Below, piece by piece: positions 8,099 to 15,850 of a stretch of DNA of 64,000 bases (position 1 is the stretch's first letter; every line of letters begins with the position of its first letter). The translations under genes were made by a program, and so were the position numbers. Location of the stretch: assembly GCF_003443535.1 (NCBI RefSeq), contig NZ_CP031947.1:310001-374000 (forward strand). The letters run 5' to 3'. Under the pieces are notes generated by a model. The model was not told the DNA's origin and searched no databases. It saw nothing but the letters and a program-made list of their open reading frames with translations. The stretch is from Ruegeria sp. AD91A. GTDB taxonomy: Bacteria; Pseudomonadota; Alphaproteobacteria; Rhodobacterales; Rhodobacteraceae.

Positions 8099-9079
8099 AT
8101 GACGACATTCACACTGGGCCGTCGCGCCCTGATCGCAGCTGTGGCTGCTTTTGGTCTGGCCGGGCCATCTCTGGCTGAAGAACAGGTCGTGGACAGCATC
8201 CACTTTCTGATCCCCGGTGGTGCCGGTGGCGGCTGGGACGGTACCGCGCGCGGCACGGGCGAAGCGCTGACAAAAGCGGGTCTCGTAGGCACGGCGTCAT
8301 ACGAAAACATGTCGGGTGGCGGCGGCGGCAAAGCCATTGGGTTCCTGATCGAAAATGCTGACAGCAACCATGGCACGCTGATGGTGAACTCCACGCCAAT
8401 CGTGATCCGCTCATTGACCGGTGTATTCCCTCACAACTTCCGCGATCTGACGCTGGTTTCGGGCACTATCGGTGACTATGCCGCGATCGTCGTGGGCAAA
8501 GACAGTCCAATCAACTCGATGGAAGACTTGCTTGCCGCTTTTGATGCCGACCCAAGCGGCACTGCGATCGGTGGCGGCTCTGTTCCCGGCGGCATGGACC
8601 ATCTGGTCGCCGCCATGGTGATGGAAGCAGCGGGTAAAGATGCGCTTGGAGTGAAGTACATCCCCTATGATGCGGGCGGCAAAGCCATGGCGGCCCTGCT
8701 GTCGGGTGAGATCGCAGCCCTGTCCACCGGTTTTTCGGAAGCGGTCGATTTGGCAAACGCGGGTGAAGTCAAGATTATCGGCGTGACGTCCGAGGAACGC
8801 GTTGATGCGGCTCCTGACGCGATGACGATGAAGGAACAGGGTATTGATACCACGTTTGTGAATTGGCGCGGCTTTTTCGCGGCCCCCGGTCTGCCTGAAG
8901 ACAAGCTGGCTGCCTACCAGGAAGCGATTGCCAAGATGTATGACACCCCGGAATGGGAAGAGGTTCGTGCACGCAATGGTTGGGTCAACATCCACAACTC
9001 GGGCGCTGACTTCCAGTCGTTCCTGGAGCAGCAGGAACAGCAAATCGGCGATCTGATGAAAAAGCTGGGCTTCCTCTAA
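8099..9079 (+). CDS. tctC: tripartite tricarboxylate transporter substrate-binding protein TctC
   Basis: A 326-residue Bug/TctC-family periplasmic receptor. A Sec signal (RRALIAAVAAFGLAGPSLAEE) precedes the family motifs SIHFLIPGGAGGGWDGTARG and YENMSGGGGGKAIGFL in the N-terminal lobe, and KYIPYDAGGKAMAALLSGEIAALSTG in the hinge region. I chose the ATG preceded by GGGAGGA; the open frame begins 20 codons earlier but lacks a ribosome site there. It captures a carboxylate, probably citrate or a related acid given the downstream enzymes, for TctA/TctB. It is the first gene of the transporter operon. Confidence 0.93.
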   Translation: MTTFTLGRRALIAAVAAFGLAGPSLAEEQVVDSIHFLIPGGAGGGWDGTARGTGEALTKAGLVGTASYENMSGGGGGKAIGFLIENADSNHGTLMVNSTPIVIRSLTGVFPHNFRDLTLVSGTIGDYAAIVVGKDSPINSMEDLLAAFDADPSGTAIGGGSVPGGMDHLVAAMVMEAAGKDALGVKYIPYDAGGKAMAALLSGEIAALSTGFSEAVDLANAGEVKIIGVTSEERVDAAPDAMTMKEQGIDTTFVNWRGFFAAPGLPEDKLAAYQEAIAKMYDTPEWEEVRARNGWVNIHNSGADFQSFLEQQEQQIGDLMKKLGFL

Positions 9080-9090
9080 GCCCTTATTCA

Positions 9091-9115
9091 GGCAGAGCGG
9101 GTAGACCGCTCTGCC
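9091..9115 (+). promoter_or_regulatory. intercistronic stem-loop between tctC and tctB
   Basis: A perfect 10-bp stem, GGCAGAGCGG and CCGCTCTGCC with loop GTAGA, lies 11 bases after the tctC stop and 31 bases before the tctB ATG. No T tract follows. Such hairpins after binding-protein genes usually protect the upstream message and so raise receptor over membrane-protein expression; here that is inferred. Confidence 0.65.
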
Positions 9116-9146
9116 TCCTCACGAACAAGAGCAGGGAGGGGGTCTC

Positions 9147-9629
9147 ATGGCGCTGGATCGCTGGATCGCACTCATTCTTCTGGGTGTGTGTTTGACATAT
9201 GGCTACGCCGCCTGGTTCACGATGGATGGCGGTCTGCCCCCTTTCATGCAGAGAAACCCAATTTGGCCCAGTACGTTCCCCAAAGTGCTGTCGGTTCTGG
9301 GTATCATCACCACCACGATCATTTTGCTGGGCTTTGAAAAGACGGAACCAAAGGAAGCCGATATCGATTATCGGCGGTTGGGAGAATACCATCTTGATCA
9401 GGCGCTTATGCTACTGGCCTTGATGGTCGTCTACGCGCTTTGCCTGCGCCCCGTCGGGTTTCTGATCTCGACTTCGGCCTTTCTGATCCTCGGGTCTTTC
9501 ATTCTGGGTGAGCGGAAATGGCACGTCATGCTGCTCGTCGCGCTGATCGCCACCGGCTCGGTCTGGTATCTGGTTCAGGAAGTTCTTGGCATCTACATGC
9601 GCCCATTGCCGGGCATTTTCGGAGGCTGA
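9147..9629 (+). CDS. tctB: tripartite tricarboxylate transporter small membrane subunit TctB
   Basis: A 160-residue integral membrane protein with four hydrophobic segments: WIALILLGVCLTYGYAAWF near the N-terminus, then VLSVLGIITTTIILLGF, LMLLALMVVYALCLRPVGF and the C-terminal VALIATGSVWYLVQEVLGI. Length, topology and position between tctC and tctA match TctB, the poorly conserved small subunit. A GGGAGGGGG ribosome site precedes the ATG. Its stop is followed one base later by the tctA ATG. Confidence 0.9.
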   Translation: MALDRWIALILLGVCLTYGYAAWFTMDGGLPPFMQRNPIWPSTFPKVLSVLGIITTTIILLGFEKTEPKEADIDYRRLGEYHLDQALMLLALMVVYALCLRPVGFLISTSAFLILGSFILGERKWHVMLLVALIATGSVWYLVQEVLGIYMRPLPGIFGG

Positions 9630-9630
9630 C

Positions 9631-11142
9631 ATGCTCGAAGGACTACTGATCGGCCTGCAAACGGCCTTCTCAATTCAGAACCTGCTGATGGTCATCGCAG
9701 GGTGCCTGATCGGTACTTTCATCGGCATGCTTCCGGGTCTTGGGCCGATGTCGATCATCGCCATCATGATCCCGGTCGCGATTTCCATGGGCGACCCGTC
9801 CGCAGCGCTGATCTTGCTTGCCGGTGTGTATTACGGCGCCATCTTTGGCGGTTCGACGTCTTCTATCCTTCTTAATGCGCCGGGGGTCGCGGGGACCGTG
9901 GCTTCCAGCTTTGACGGCTACCCAATGGCCCGCCAGGGCAAAGCAGGCAAGGCGTTGACAATTGCTGCTATTGCAAGTTTTGCCGGCGGTACGATCGGGG
10001 CCATTTTGTTGATGGTCTTTGCCCCTGCTCTGTCTTCGGTGGCGCTGTTGTTCCACTCGGCCGAGTATTTCGCGCTCATGGTCGTGGGCCTGTCCGCAAT
10101 CGCAGCCTTCGCAGGTACTGGTCAAGTGGCCAAGGCGGTCATCATGACGCTTGTTGGGTTGATCATGGCAACAGTTGGTGAAGGCGCATTGTTCAACTTG
10201 CCGCGTTTCACCATGGGTATCATGGACCTGCAATCGGGCTTTGGCTTCATCACGCTTGCCATGGCCATGTTCGCCTTGCCCGAAGCGCTGTTTCTGGTGC
10301 TCAAACCAAAGGATCTTCAGGGAGATGACGGCGAGATCAAAGACCTGCGCATCACAGGCAGTGAAGCCAAGGCCATCGCGCCTGTGATCGGCCGTCAATC
10401 GGTACAGGGGTTCTTCATCGGGGTTCTTCCCGGCGCAGGCGCAACGATTGCCAGCTTCCTCGGCTACGCGGTCGAGCGCAACATCGCCCCTAAAGAGGAA
10501 CAGGAAGAATTCGGCAAAGGGTCAATAAAGGGTCTGGCAGCGCCCGAAACGGCCAACAATGCGGCATGTACCGGTTCTTTCGTGCCGCTGCTGACGCTGG
10601 GCATTCCGGGGTCTGGCACCACCGCAATTCTGCTTGGCGCTTTGATTGCCTTGAACGTGACACCTGGCCCACGCCTGATGCTGGACGAGCCACAGATTTT
10701 CTGGGCCGTGATTATGTCAATGTTCATCGGCAACCTTGTCCTGCTGATCCTGAACCTGCCGCTGATCCCATATATTGCCAAGGTTCTCTCGGTTCCGCGC
10801 ACTTACCTGATCCCCTTCATTCTTTTCTTCACCCTTATGGGGGCCTATATCGGGCAGAACAACGCGACTGAACTTTTGATACTCGTCGGCTTCGGTGTTT
10901 GCGCCACGGCGTTGAAGTTTGCTGACTACCCGCTTGCGCCGCTGCTGATTGGCTTCATCCTTGGTGGCATGATGGAAGATAACTTCGCCCGGTCGATGCA
11001 GCTTTATGACGGCATCGCCTTCATCTGGGAGCGTCCAATGACGCTGGGTCTTCTGGTTATTGCAGCGCTATTGGTGCTTCTTCCCAGCTACCGCGCGCGC
11101 CGCGCACGGGCTCGGGCAGCAGGGGTTGCCGAAGGTGACTGA
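9631..11142 (+). CDS. tctA: tripartite tricarboxylate transporter large permease TctA
   Basis: A 503-residue membrane protein with about 11-12 helices that forms the ion-coupled translocation pathway. Family signatures are GTFIGMLPGLGPMSIIAIMIP, YYGAIFGGSTSSILLNAPG in the first half and the repeat GVLPGAGATIASFLGYAVE in the second, followed by TLGIPGSGTTAILLGAL. The ATG at 9631 starts MLEGLLIG; the open frame runs 15 codons further upstream inside tctB. The 3' end overlaps the GTG start of the CoA-transferase gene by eight bases, so uptake and activation of the substrate appear translationally linked. Confidence 0.95.
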   Translation: MLEGLLIGLQTAFSIQNLLMVIAGCLIGTFIGMLPGLGPMSIIAIMIPVAISMGDPSAALILLAGVYYGAIFGGSTSSILLNAPGVAGTVASSFDGYPMARQGKAGKALTIAAIASFAGGTIGAILLMVFAPALSSVALLFHSAEYFALMVVGLSAIAAFAGTGQVAKAVIMTLVGLIMATVGEGALFNLPRFTMGIMDLQSGFGFITLAMAMFALPEALFLVLKPKDLQGDDGEIKDLRITGSEAKAIAPVIGRQSVQGFFIGVLPGAGATIASFLGYAVERNIAPKEEQEEFGKGSIKGLAAPETANNAACTGSFVPLLTLGIPGSGTTAILLGALIALNVTPGPRLMLDEPQIFWAVIMSMFIGNLVLLILNLPLIPYIAKVLSVPRTYLIPFILFFTLMGAYIGQNNATELLILVGFGVCATALKFADYPLAPLLIGFILGGMMEDNFARSMQLYDGIAFIWERPMTLGLLVIAALLVLLPSYRARRARARAAGVAEGD

Positions 11143-12319
11143 GCCGCTGGCAGGAATACGGGTTCTCGATCTGACGAATGTCCTCGCGGGTCCGTATTGC
11201 TGTTATCAACTGGCGCTTATGGGCGCTGAAGTGATCAAGGTCGAGCGCCCTGATGGCGGCGACCTTGCCCGCGTCCTGGGAGCTGATCCTGCCAGAAACA
11301 AGGCCGGTATGGGCGTCAGTTTTCTGGCGCAAAATGCTGAAAAAAAGTCCATCACGCTCAACATGAAAACAGAAGAGGGCAAAGTGCTGCTGAAGCGGCT
11401 TGTCCAGACCGCGGATGTTTTGGTGGAGAACTTTCGCCCCGGTGTGATGGATCGGCTTGGACTTGGATATGGCGTCTTGCGCGATGTGAACCCCAACCTG
11501 ATTTACTGCGCCATTAGCGGGTTCGGACAGGATGGTCCCCGCCGAGGCGATCCGGCATATGACCAGATCGTGCAGGGTATCAGTGGCGTGATGTCCGTCA
11601 CCGGAGGACCAGACACTGCGCCCTATCGCGTTGGTTATCCATTGGCGGATACGGTCGGGGGGATGACGGCCGCGTTCGCGGTTTCTGCTGCCCTGAACGC
11701 TGATCCTCGGGGAACCTATCTGGATGTGGCGATGTCCGAGGCTGTGATCTCGACAATGGGTTGGGTCGTATCGAACTATCTGGTGGGTGGTGTCACTCCG
11801 GAAGCTCATGGCAACGAAAACACCACGTCAGCGCCGTCAGGAACATTTGAAACCTCTGATGGCCTCATCAACATTGCCGCCAACCGCGACGAGCAGTGGC
11901 AGGCACTGGCCCGTAATTTGGACCGCAAAGACCTGCTGGATCACCCGGACTACGAAACACGCGAAGACCGTAAGCGCAATCGCCACGCCCTGCGTGAGGC
12001 GCTGGAGGAAACCCTGCGGACCAGAGCGGCATCGGACTGGGTACGCGAACTCAACGCAATTGGAGTGCCAGCGGGGCAGGTATTGACCGTGCCCGAGGCG
12101 CTTGATGACGAACAACTTGCTGGTCGCGGCCTGATCGGGTCTTTGCAGGTGCAGGGTGAAGACATGAAACTTGCGGGAAGCCCTGTTGTATTGAATGGAT
12201 TACGGCAAATGCCGCGCACCGCACCACCACAGCTCGGGGCGGACAATAGTGCGATCTGGTCTGAAATTGGGCTATCCTGCGCGGAAATTGACGCCTTGAG
12301 CAAGGAAGGCATCATATGA
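11135..12319 (+). CDS. CaiB/BaiF-family (class III) CoA transferase
   Basis: A 394-residue family III CoA transferase. It begins PLAGIRVLDLTNVLAGPYC, has GAEVIKVERPDGGD, VENFRPGVMDRLGLGY, the segment YCAISGFGQDGP, and GDPAYDQIVQGISG, whose Asp (about residue 143) is the expected CoA-thioester attachment residue, then PLADTVGGMTAAFAV. The start is a GTG inside the last codons of tctA. The stop overlaps the ATG of the citryl-CoA-lyase-like gene by four bases. I infer it activates the acid imported by TctABC, perhaps citrate with acetyl-CoA or succinyl-CoA as donor; the exact acid is not shown by sequence. Confidence 0.9.
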   Translation: MTEPLAGIRVLDLTNVLAGPYCCYQLALMGAEVIKVERPDGGDLARVLGADPARNKAGMGVSFLAQNAEKKSITLNMKTEEGKVLLKRLVQTADVLVENFRPGVMDRLGLGYGVLRDVNPNLIYCAISGFGQDGPRRGDPAYDQIVQGISGVMSVTGGPDTAPYRVGYPLADTVGGMTAAFAVSAALNADPRGTYLDVAMSEAVISTMGWVVSNYLVGGVTPEAHGNENTTSAPSGTFETSDGLINIAANRDEQWQALARNLDRKDLLDHPDYETREDRKRNRHALREALEETLRTRAASDWVRELNAIGVPAGQVLTVPEALDDEQLAGRGLIGSLQVQGEDMKLAGSPVVLNGLRQMPRTAPPQLGADNSAIWSEIGLSCAEIDALSKEGII

Positions 12320-13083
12320 GCGATGTGTCCGATTGGTGGACGACTTCCATCATCGATATGGAACCGGGCCGGATCGACCTGCGAGGGGAGCCGATCCAGA
12401 ATCTGATAGGGCATCTCAGCTTCGCGGAAATGATCTGGTTCATGGTACGGGGCGACCGACCATCTGGCGCGCAGGCCCGGTTGTTCGAGGCCGCGTTGGT
12501 CGCCGCCGTGGACCATGGACCTCAGGCGCCTTCCATCGCGACGGCGCGCATGGCCGTGACCTGTGGGCTGCCTCTCAACAACGCGATGGCCAGTGCCGTG
12601 AACATGTTGGGGGATATTCATGGTGGCGCTGGCGAGCAGGCCGTTGCCCTGTACCATTTCGTGGCGCAACATCCTGGCCGTTTGGAGCAGGCGCTGGATG
12701 AGTGGATAGAGAGCGAAGGAAAGATTTTGCCTGGCTTTGGCCACCGGTTCCACACCCCAACTGATCCCCGTGCACCGCGCCTGATGGCATTGGTTTCAGA
12801 GGCCGTGAAAAACGGGGCTTGCAATGGTCACTTTATGCGGATCGGGCAAGATATTGAGGCAGAACTGGCACGGCGCAAGGGGAAACCCGTTCCGATGAAC
12901 ATTGATGGGGCCACAGCGGTTATCTACGCCGAGCTTGGCTTTGCACCGCCGCTGGCGCGCGGTCTCTTCTGCCTGTCCCGATCTGTTGGCATTCTAGCCC
13001 ATGCGTGGGAACAGATGCAGCAGGGAGGCCGGAACAAGGGACCGACCCCGCCTGCCTATCGCTGGACGTACACCGAAACGTAG
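12316..13083 (+). CDS. citryl-CoA lyase (short citrate-synthase-like protein)
   Basis: A 255-residue member of the citrate synthase superfamily, much shorter than true citrate synthase (about 430). It keeps the catalytic-type residues: His102 in DIHGGAGEQ, His143 in GFGHRFH and Asp197 in MNIDGATAVIYAELGF. Short members of this kind act as lyases that split citryl-CoA or related acyl-CoA esters into acetyl-CoA and a 2-oxo acid, and they travel with CaiB-type transferases. Position four bases into the transferase stop supports a two-step activate-and-cleave route. It ends only four bases before the convergent ackA stop codon, with no terminator between. The substrate could equally be a citramalate- or methylcitrate-type acid. 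Confidence 0.82.
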   Translation: MSDVSDWWTTSIIDMEPGRIDLRGEPIQNLIGHLSFAEMIWFMVRGDRPSGAQARLFEAALVAAVDHGPQAPSIATARMAVTCGLPLNNAMASAVNMLGDIHGGAGEQAVALYHFVAQHPGRLEQALDEWIESEGKILPGFGHRFHTPTDPRAPRLMALVSEAVKNGACNGHFMRIGQDIEAELARRKGKPVPMNIDGATAVIYAELGFAPPLARGLFCLSRSVGILAHAWEQMQQGGRNKGPTPPAYRWTYTET

Positions 13084-13087
13084 GTCG

Positions 13088-14284
13088 CTAGGCAGTTCTG
13101 AGCCGAGGACGTTTGGCCAACAGATCTGCCGCTGCACGGGCAATAACCAGTTCTTCATTGGTCGGGATTGTCATGACCACGACGCGTGACAGGTCAGTTG
13201 AAATGATCCGGTCATTGTCCGCATTTGCGTCAGGATTCAGCTCGATGCCCAGCCATCCCATCCCCGAGCAAACCCGGTCACGCACCAGACGCGAGTTTTC
13301 CCCGATCCCACCGGTGAATACCAAGGCATCGATTCCGCCGAGAATGGCCGCCATTGCCCCAAGCTCGCGCCGAATACGGAAAGTGAAATAGCTGATCGCC
13401 TGACGGCTTTCGCGTGTGTCCGCCTTTTCCAGGGTGCGCATATCGTTGGACAACCCGGACAGGCCCAACAACCCGGACTTCCGGAACAATAGGTCTGAGA
13501 TTTCGTCAGCGCTCAGCCCTTCCTGGTCCATCAGATACAGGACCACTCCGGGATCCAGTTGACCACAGCGTGTACCCATCGGCAGCCCGTCGAGGGCTGA
13601 AAACCCCATGGTCGAGCCCACTGATCGCCCTCCGATCATCGCACACATTGATGCACCATTGCCCAGATGGGCCACGACCACGCGTCCTTCGTGCAGAAGC
13701 GGCGCTGTTTTTGCCATGTGATCCGATATGTATTCATAGCTGAGCCCGTGAAAGCCATAGCGTCGAACACCTTTGTCGTAATACTCGCGCGGCAAGGCGA
13801 ATACGTCGTTCTCCCAAGGGTGATTTCGGTGAAAGGCCGTATCGAAACAGGCAATCTGAACCGCGTTTGGAAAACGTTCCATCGCCGCCCTGGCCCCGGC
13901 CAGATTGTGCGGCTGATGCAAAGGCGCAAACGGAGACAGCTTGTCCAGCGTTTGAATGGAAGCCTTGGTCAGCGGCACAGGTGCGTCAATGTCAGGTCCA
14001 CCGTGGACAACACGATGCCCTACCGCAGTTACGTCGCAGTTAGGAAAAGAGCGGGCCAGCAGGTTCAAAACCCAGTCCAGGGCCGAGGCGTGATCACTGA
14101 TTTCTCCGGCGGTGCCGCTGGCAAGGACACTTCCGTCGGAAGACTTTGCTTTAACAAGCGGTTCCTGTTCACCAATGTTCTCGACCGCACCGGTGCAAAC
14201 CATGATTGGATCGTCTTCGGTTAGTTCAAACAAGCCAAATTTCATCGAAGACGATCCAGCGTTCAGTGTCACGACATGTGTCAT
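13088..14284 (-). CDS. ackA: acetate kinase
   Basis: A 398-residue acetate kinase of the ASKHA fold, usual length. It has the phosphate-1 motif LNAGSSSMKFGLFEL, AVGHRVVHGG, the catalytic-region CFDTAFHRNHP, AHLGNGASMCAM, STMGFSALDGLPMGTR and adenosine motif LVFTGGIGENS. It converts acetyl phosphate plus ADP to acetate and ATP, or the reverse. The ATG overlaps the stop of the Pta fusion gene as ATGA, so the two are translated together as the Pta-AckA pathway. Confidence 0.95.
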   Translation of the reverse strand: MTHVVTLNAGSSSMKFGLFELTEDDPIMVCTGAVENIGEQEPLVKAKSSDGSVLASGTAGEISDHASALDWVLNLLARSFPNCDVTAVGHRVVHGGPDIDAPVPLTKASIQTLDKLSPFAPLHQPHNLAGARAAMERFPNAVQIACFDTAFHRNHPWENDVFALPREYYDKGVRRYGFHGLSYEYISDHMAKTAPLLHEGRVVVAHLGNGASMCAMIGGRSVGSTMGFSALDGLPMGTRCGQLDPGVVLYLMDQEGLSADEISDLLFRKSGLLGLSGLSNDMRTLEKADTRESRQAISYFTFRIRRELGAMAAILGGIDALVFTGGIGENSRLVRDRVCSGMGWLGIELNPDANADNDRIISTDLSRVVVMTIPTNEELVIARAAADLLAKRPRLRTA

Positions 14285-15678
14285 GTGGGTGCTCCGGTGC
14301 GTGAAAGTGAGAAGGAGTCGTGCAGGGCTGCCACGGCGCAGGATGCAAGTCGAGCCTTGTCGTCATCGGCACGGCTGGTCAAAATGATGGGCGCTTTGGC
14401 CCCCATGACCACACCGGCCCCTTCTGCATTGGCGATATAGGTCAGTTGCTTGGCCATCATGTTCCCGGCGTCCAGATTGGGCACCACCAGAATATCCGTT
14501 TTGCCGGCAACATCAGACACGATCGCCTTGGACCGGGCAGCAGCAAGGCTGACCGCATTGTCCATGGCCAGAGGGCCGTCGACCAACCCACCCGTAATCT
14601 GGCCGCGTTCCGCCATTTTCGACAGCAGGGCCGCATCGACGGAAGATCGGATCGCCGGATTGACGGTTTCGATTGCAGAAAGAATACCTGCCCTGGGACT
14701 TTCGATCCCCAGCGACAAGGCCAAATCGATTGCGTTCTGGACAATGTCAATCTTGGTTTCCAGATCCGGTTCGATATTGATCGCCGCGTCTGTCACCAAG
14801 AGTGGTCTGGGTTGTCCGGGCACATCCATGACAAAGACATGCGTAAAGCGGCGACCGGTGCGCAGGCCATTCTCGCGCCTGAGCGCGGCTTTTAACAGTT
14901 CGTCCGTATGCAGATGCCCTTTCATCAGCGCCTTTGCTCGACCTTCCGCAACAAGATCGACCGCCGTGTTGGCCGCGCTGAAATGATCACTTTGCGGTAT
15001 GATTTCAATCCCTTCCAACGACGCTCCGATTTCGGCGGCAGCGTTGGCGATTTTGTCCGGGTCACCGATCAGAATGGGTGTGATGATCGTCTCATGGGCG
15101 GCCAACAAGGCTCCACTCAGGGCATTGGGCTCTTCCGGAGCCACAACAGCAGTAGGCATAGGCGGCAGCGGGCGTACCTTTTCCAGCATGGCATCAAAAT
15201 GACGATGACGTTTCACCACCAGCCCAGGCAAATCCAATTCGGCAAACACCATCTCTTTCTCCGGCGCGATCACGACGGCCTGCCCGCTGACGATCACGGC
15301 TCCGTCCGATGGGCGCGTAACGACCGTGTCAAAGACAACCTCCCGGTTTGGTCGCTTTTCCAAAACGGTGACTTTGGATACCAGCTCATCACCTGCATGC
15401 GCCCTTCCAACAAAGTCAAACCGCTGCGATTTGTAAAGCGTCCCTGCCCCCGGCAGAACGTTCCCCAAGACTGCCGAGATCAGGGCTCCCACGAACATTG
15501 CAGGTGCAACCGCTTCTTTGGTGTGGTCGCCGTCGCCGTCTTCACTGGCTAGATGGAGAGGATTGTGATTGCCCGAATTGTTGGCGAACACATAGAAATC
15601 GTCGACCGAACAAGTGCGGACCAACTCGGCGGTATCGCCGACCTGAAGCTTGTCGTAAGGCTTGTTGTGGTACTGCAT
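14281..15678 (-). CDS. pta: MaoC-like domain fused to phosphate acetyl/butyryltransferase
   Basis: A 465-residue two-domain protein. Residues about 10-140 form a MaoC-type hot-dog domain (VYANNSGNHNPLHLA, PAMFVGALISAVLGNVLPG). Residues about 165-460 form a phosphotransacetylase/phosphotransbutyrylase domain with PILIGDPDKI, ALMKGHLHTDELLKA, VFVMDVPGQPRPLLVTDAAINI and a C-terminal GAGVVMGAKAPIILTSRAD. It should interconvert acyl-CoA and acyl phosphate and feed AckA. The fusion is common in alphaproteobacteria. The role of the MaoC part is unclear; it may act as an enoyl-CoA hydratase or merely bind acyl-CoA. Confidence 0.92.
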   Translation of the reverse strand: MQYHNKPYDKLQVGDTAELVRTCSVDDFYVFANNSGNHNPLHLASEDGDGDHTKEAVAPAMFVGALISAVLGNVLPGAGTLYKSQRFDFVGRAHAGDELVSKVTVLEKRPNREVVFDTVVTRPSDGAVIVSGQAVVIAPEKEMVFAELDLPGLVVKRHRHFDAMLEKVRPLPPMPTAVVAPEEPNALSGALLAAHETIITPILIGDPDKIANAAAEIGASLEGIEIIPQSDHFSAANTAVDLVAEGRAKALMKGHLHTDELLKAALRRENGLRTGRRFTHVFVMDVPGQPRPLLVTDAAINIEPDLETKIDIVQNAIDLALSLGIESPRAGILSAIETVNPAIRSSVDAALLSKMAERGQITGGLVDGPLAMDNAVSLAAARSKAIVSDVAGKTDILVVPNLDAGNMMAKQLTYIANAEGAGVVMGAKAPIILTSRADDDKARLASCAVAALHDSFSLSRTGAPT

Positions 15679-15710
15679 GAACTATAGTTTCTGTTTCGAT
15701 CCATTTGGCG

Positions 15711-15747
15711 GCGCTGTGAACTCTCTTGCTGATACCCAGTTCAGCGC
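15711..15747. repeat. imperfect inverted repeat upstream of the MaoC-Pta gene
   Basis: GCGCTGTGAAC and GTTCAGCGC pair with one bulged T across a 17-base loop, 33 bases upstream of the pta ATG. The 172-base gap between tex and pta must hold the pta promoter if these are separate units; this dyad may be its operator or a leader hairpin. Confidence 0.3.
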
Positions 15748-15850
15748 TCAATGAAAACAATGCATACTGGCTGCCCGTATCGGTCTGCACGCTATTTCCG
15801 GTGGGTAACGCCTTCATGTCGTTACACCCGGATAATGTGCAGATTGCAGA

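Noticed and set aside
7991..8203. 71-residue N-terminal extension of TctD
   Set aside because: It would run through the tandem repeat operator and into tctC; receiver-domain homology begins exactly at the ATG at 7990.
9670..10398. 242-codon minus-strand frame within tctA
   Set aside because: Antisense shadow of a strongly supported membrane protein gene; translation is unnaturally rich in His, Arg and Asp.
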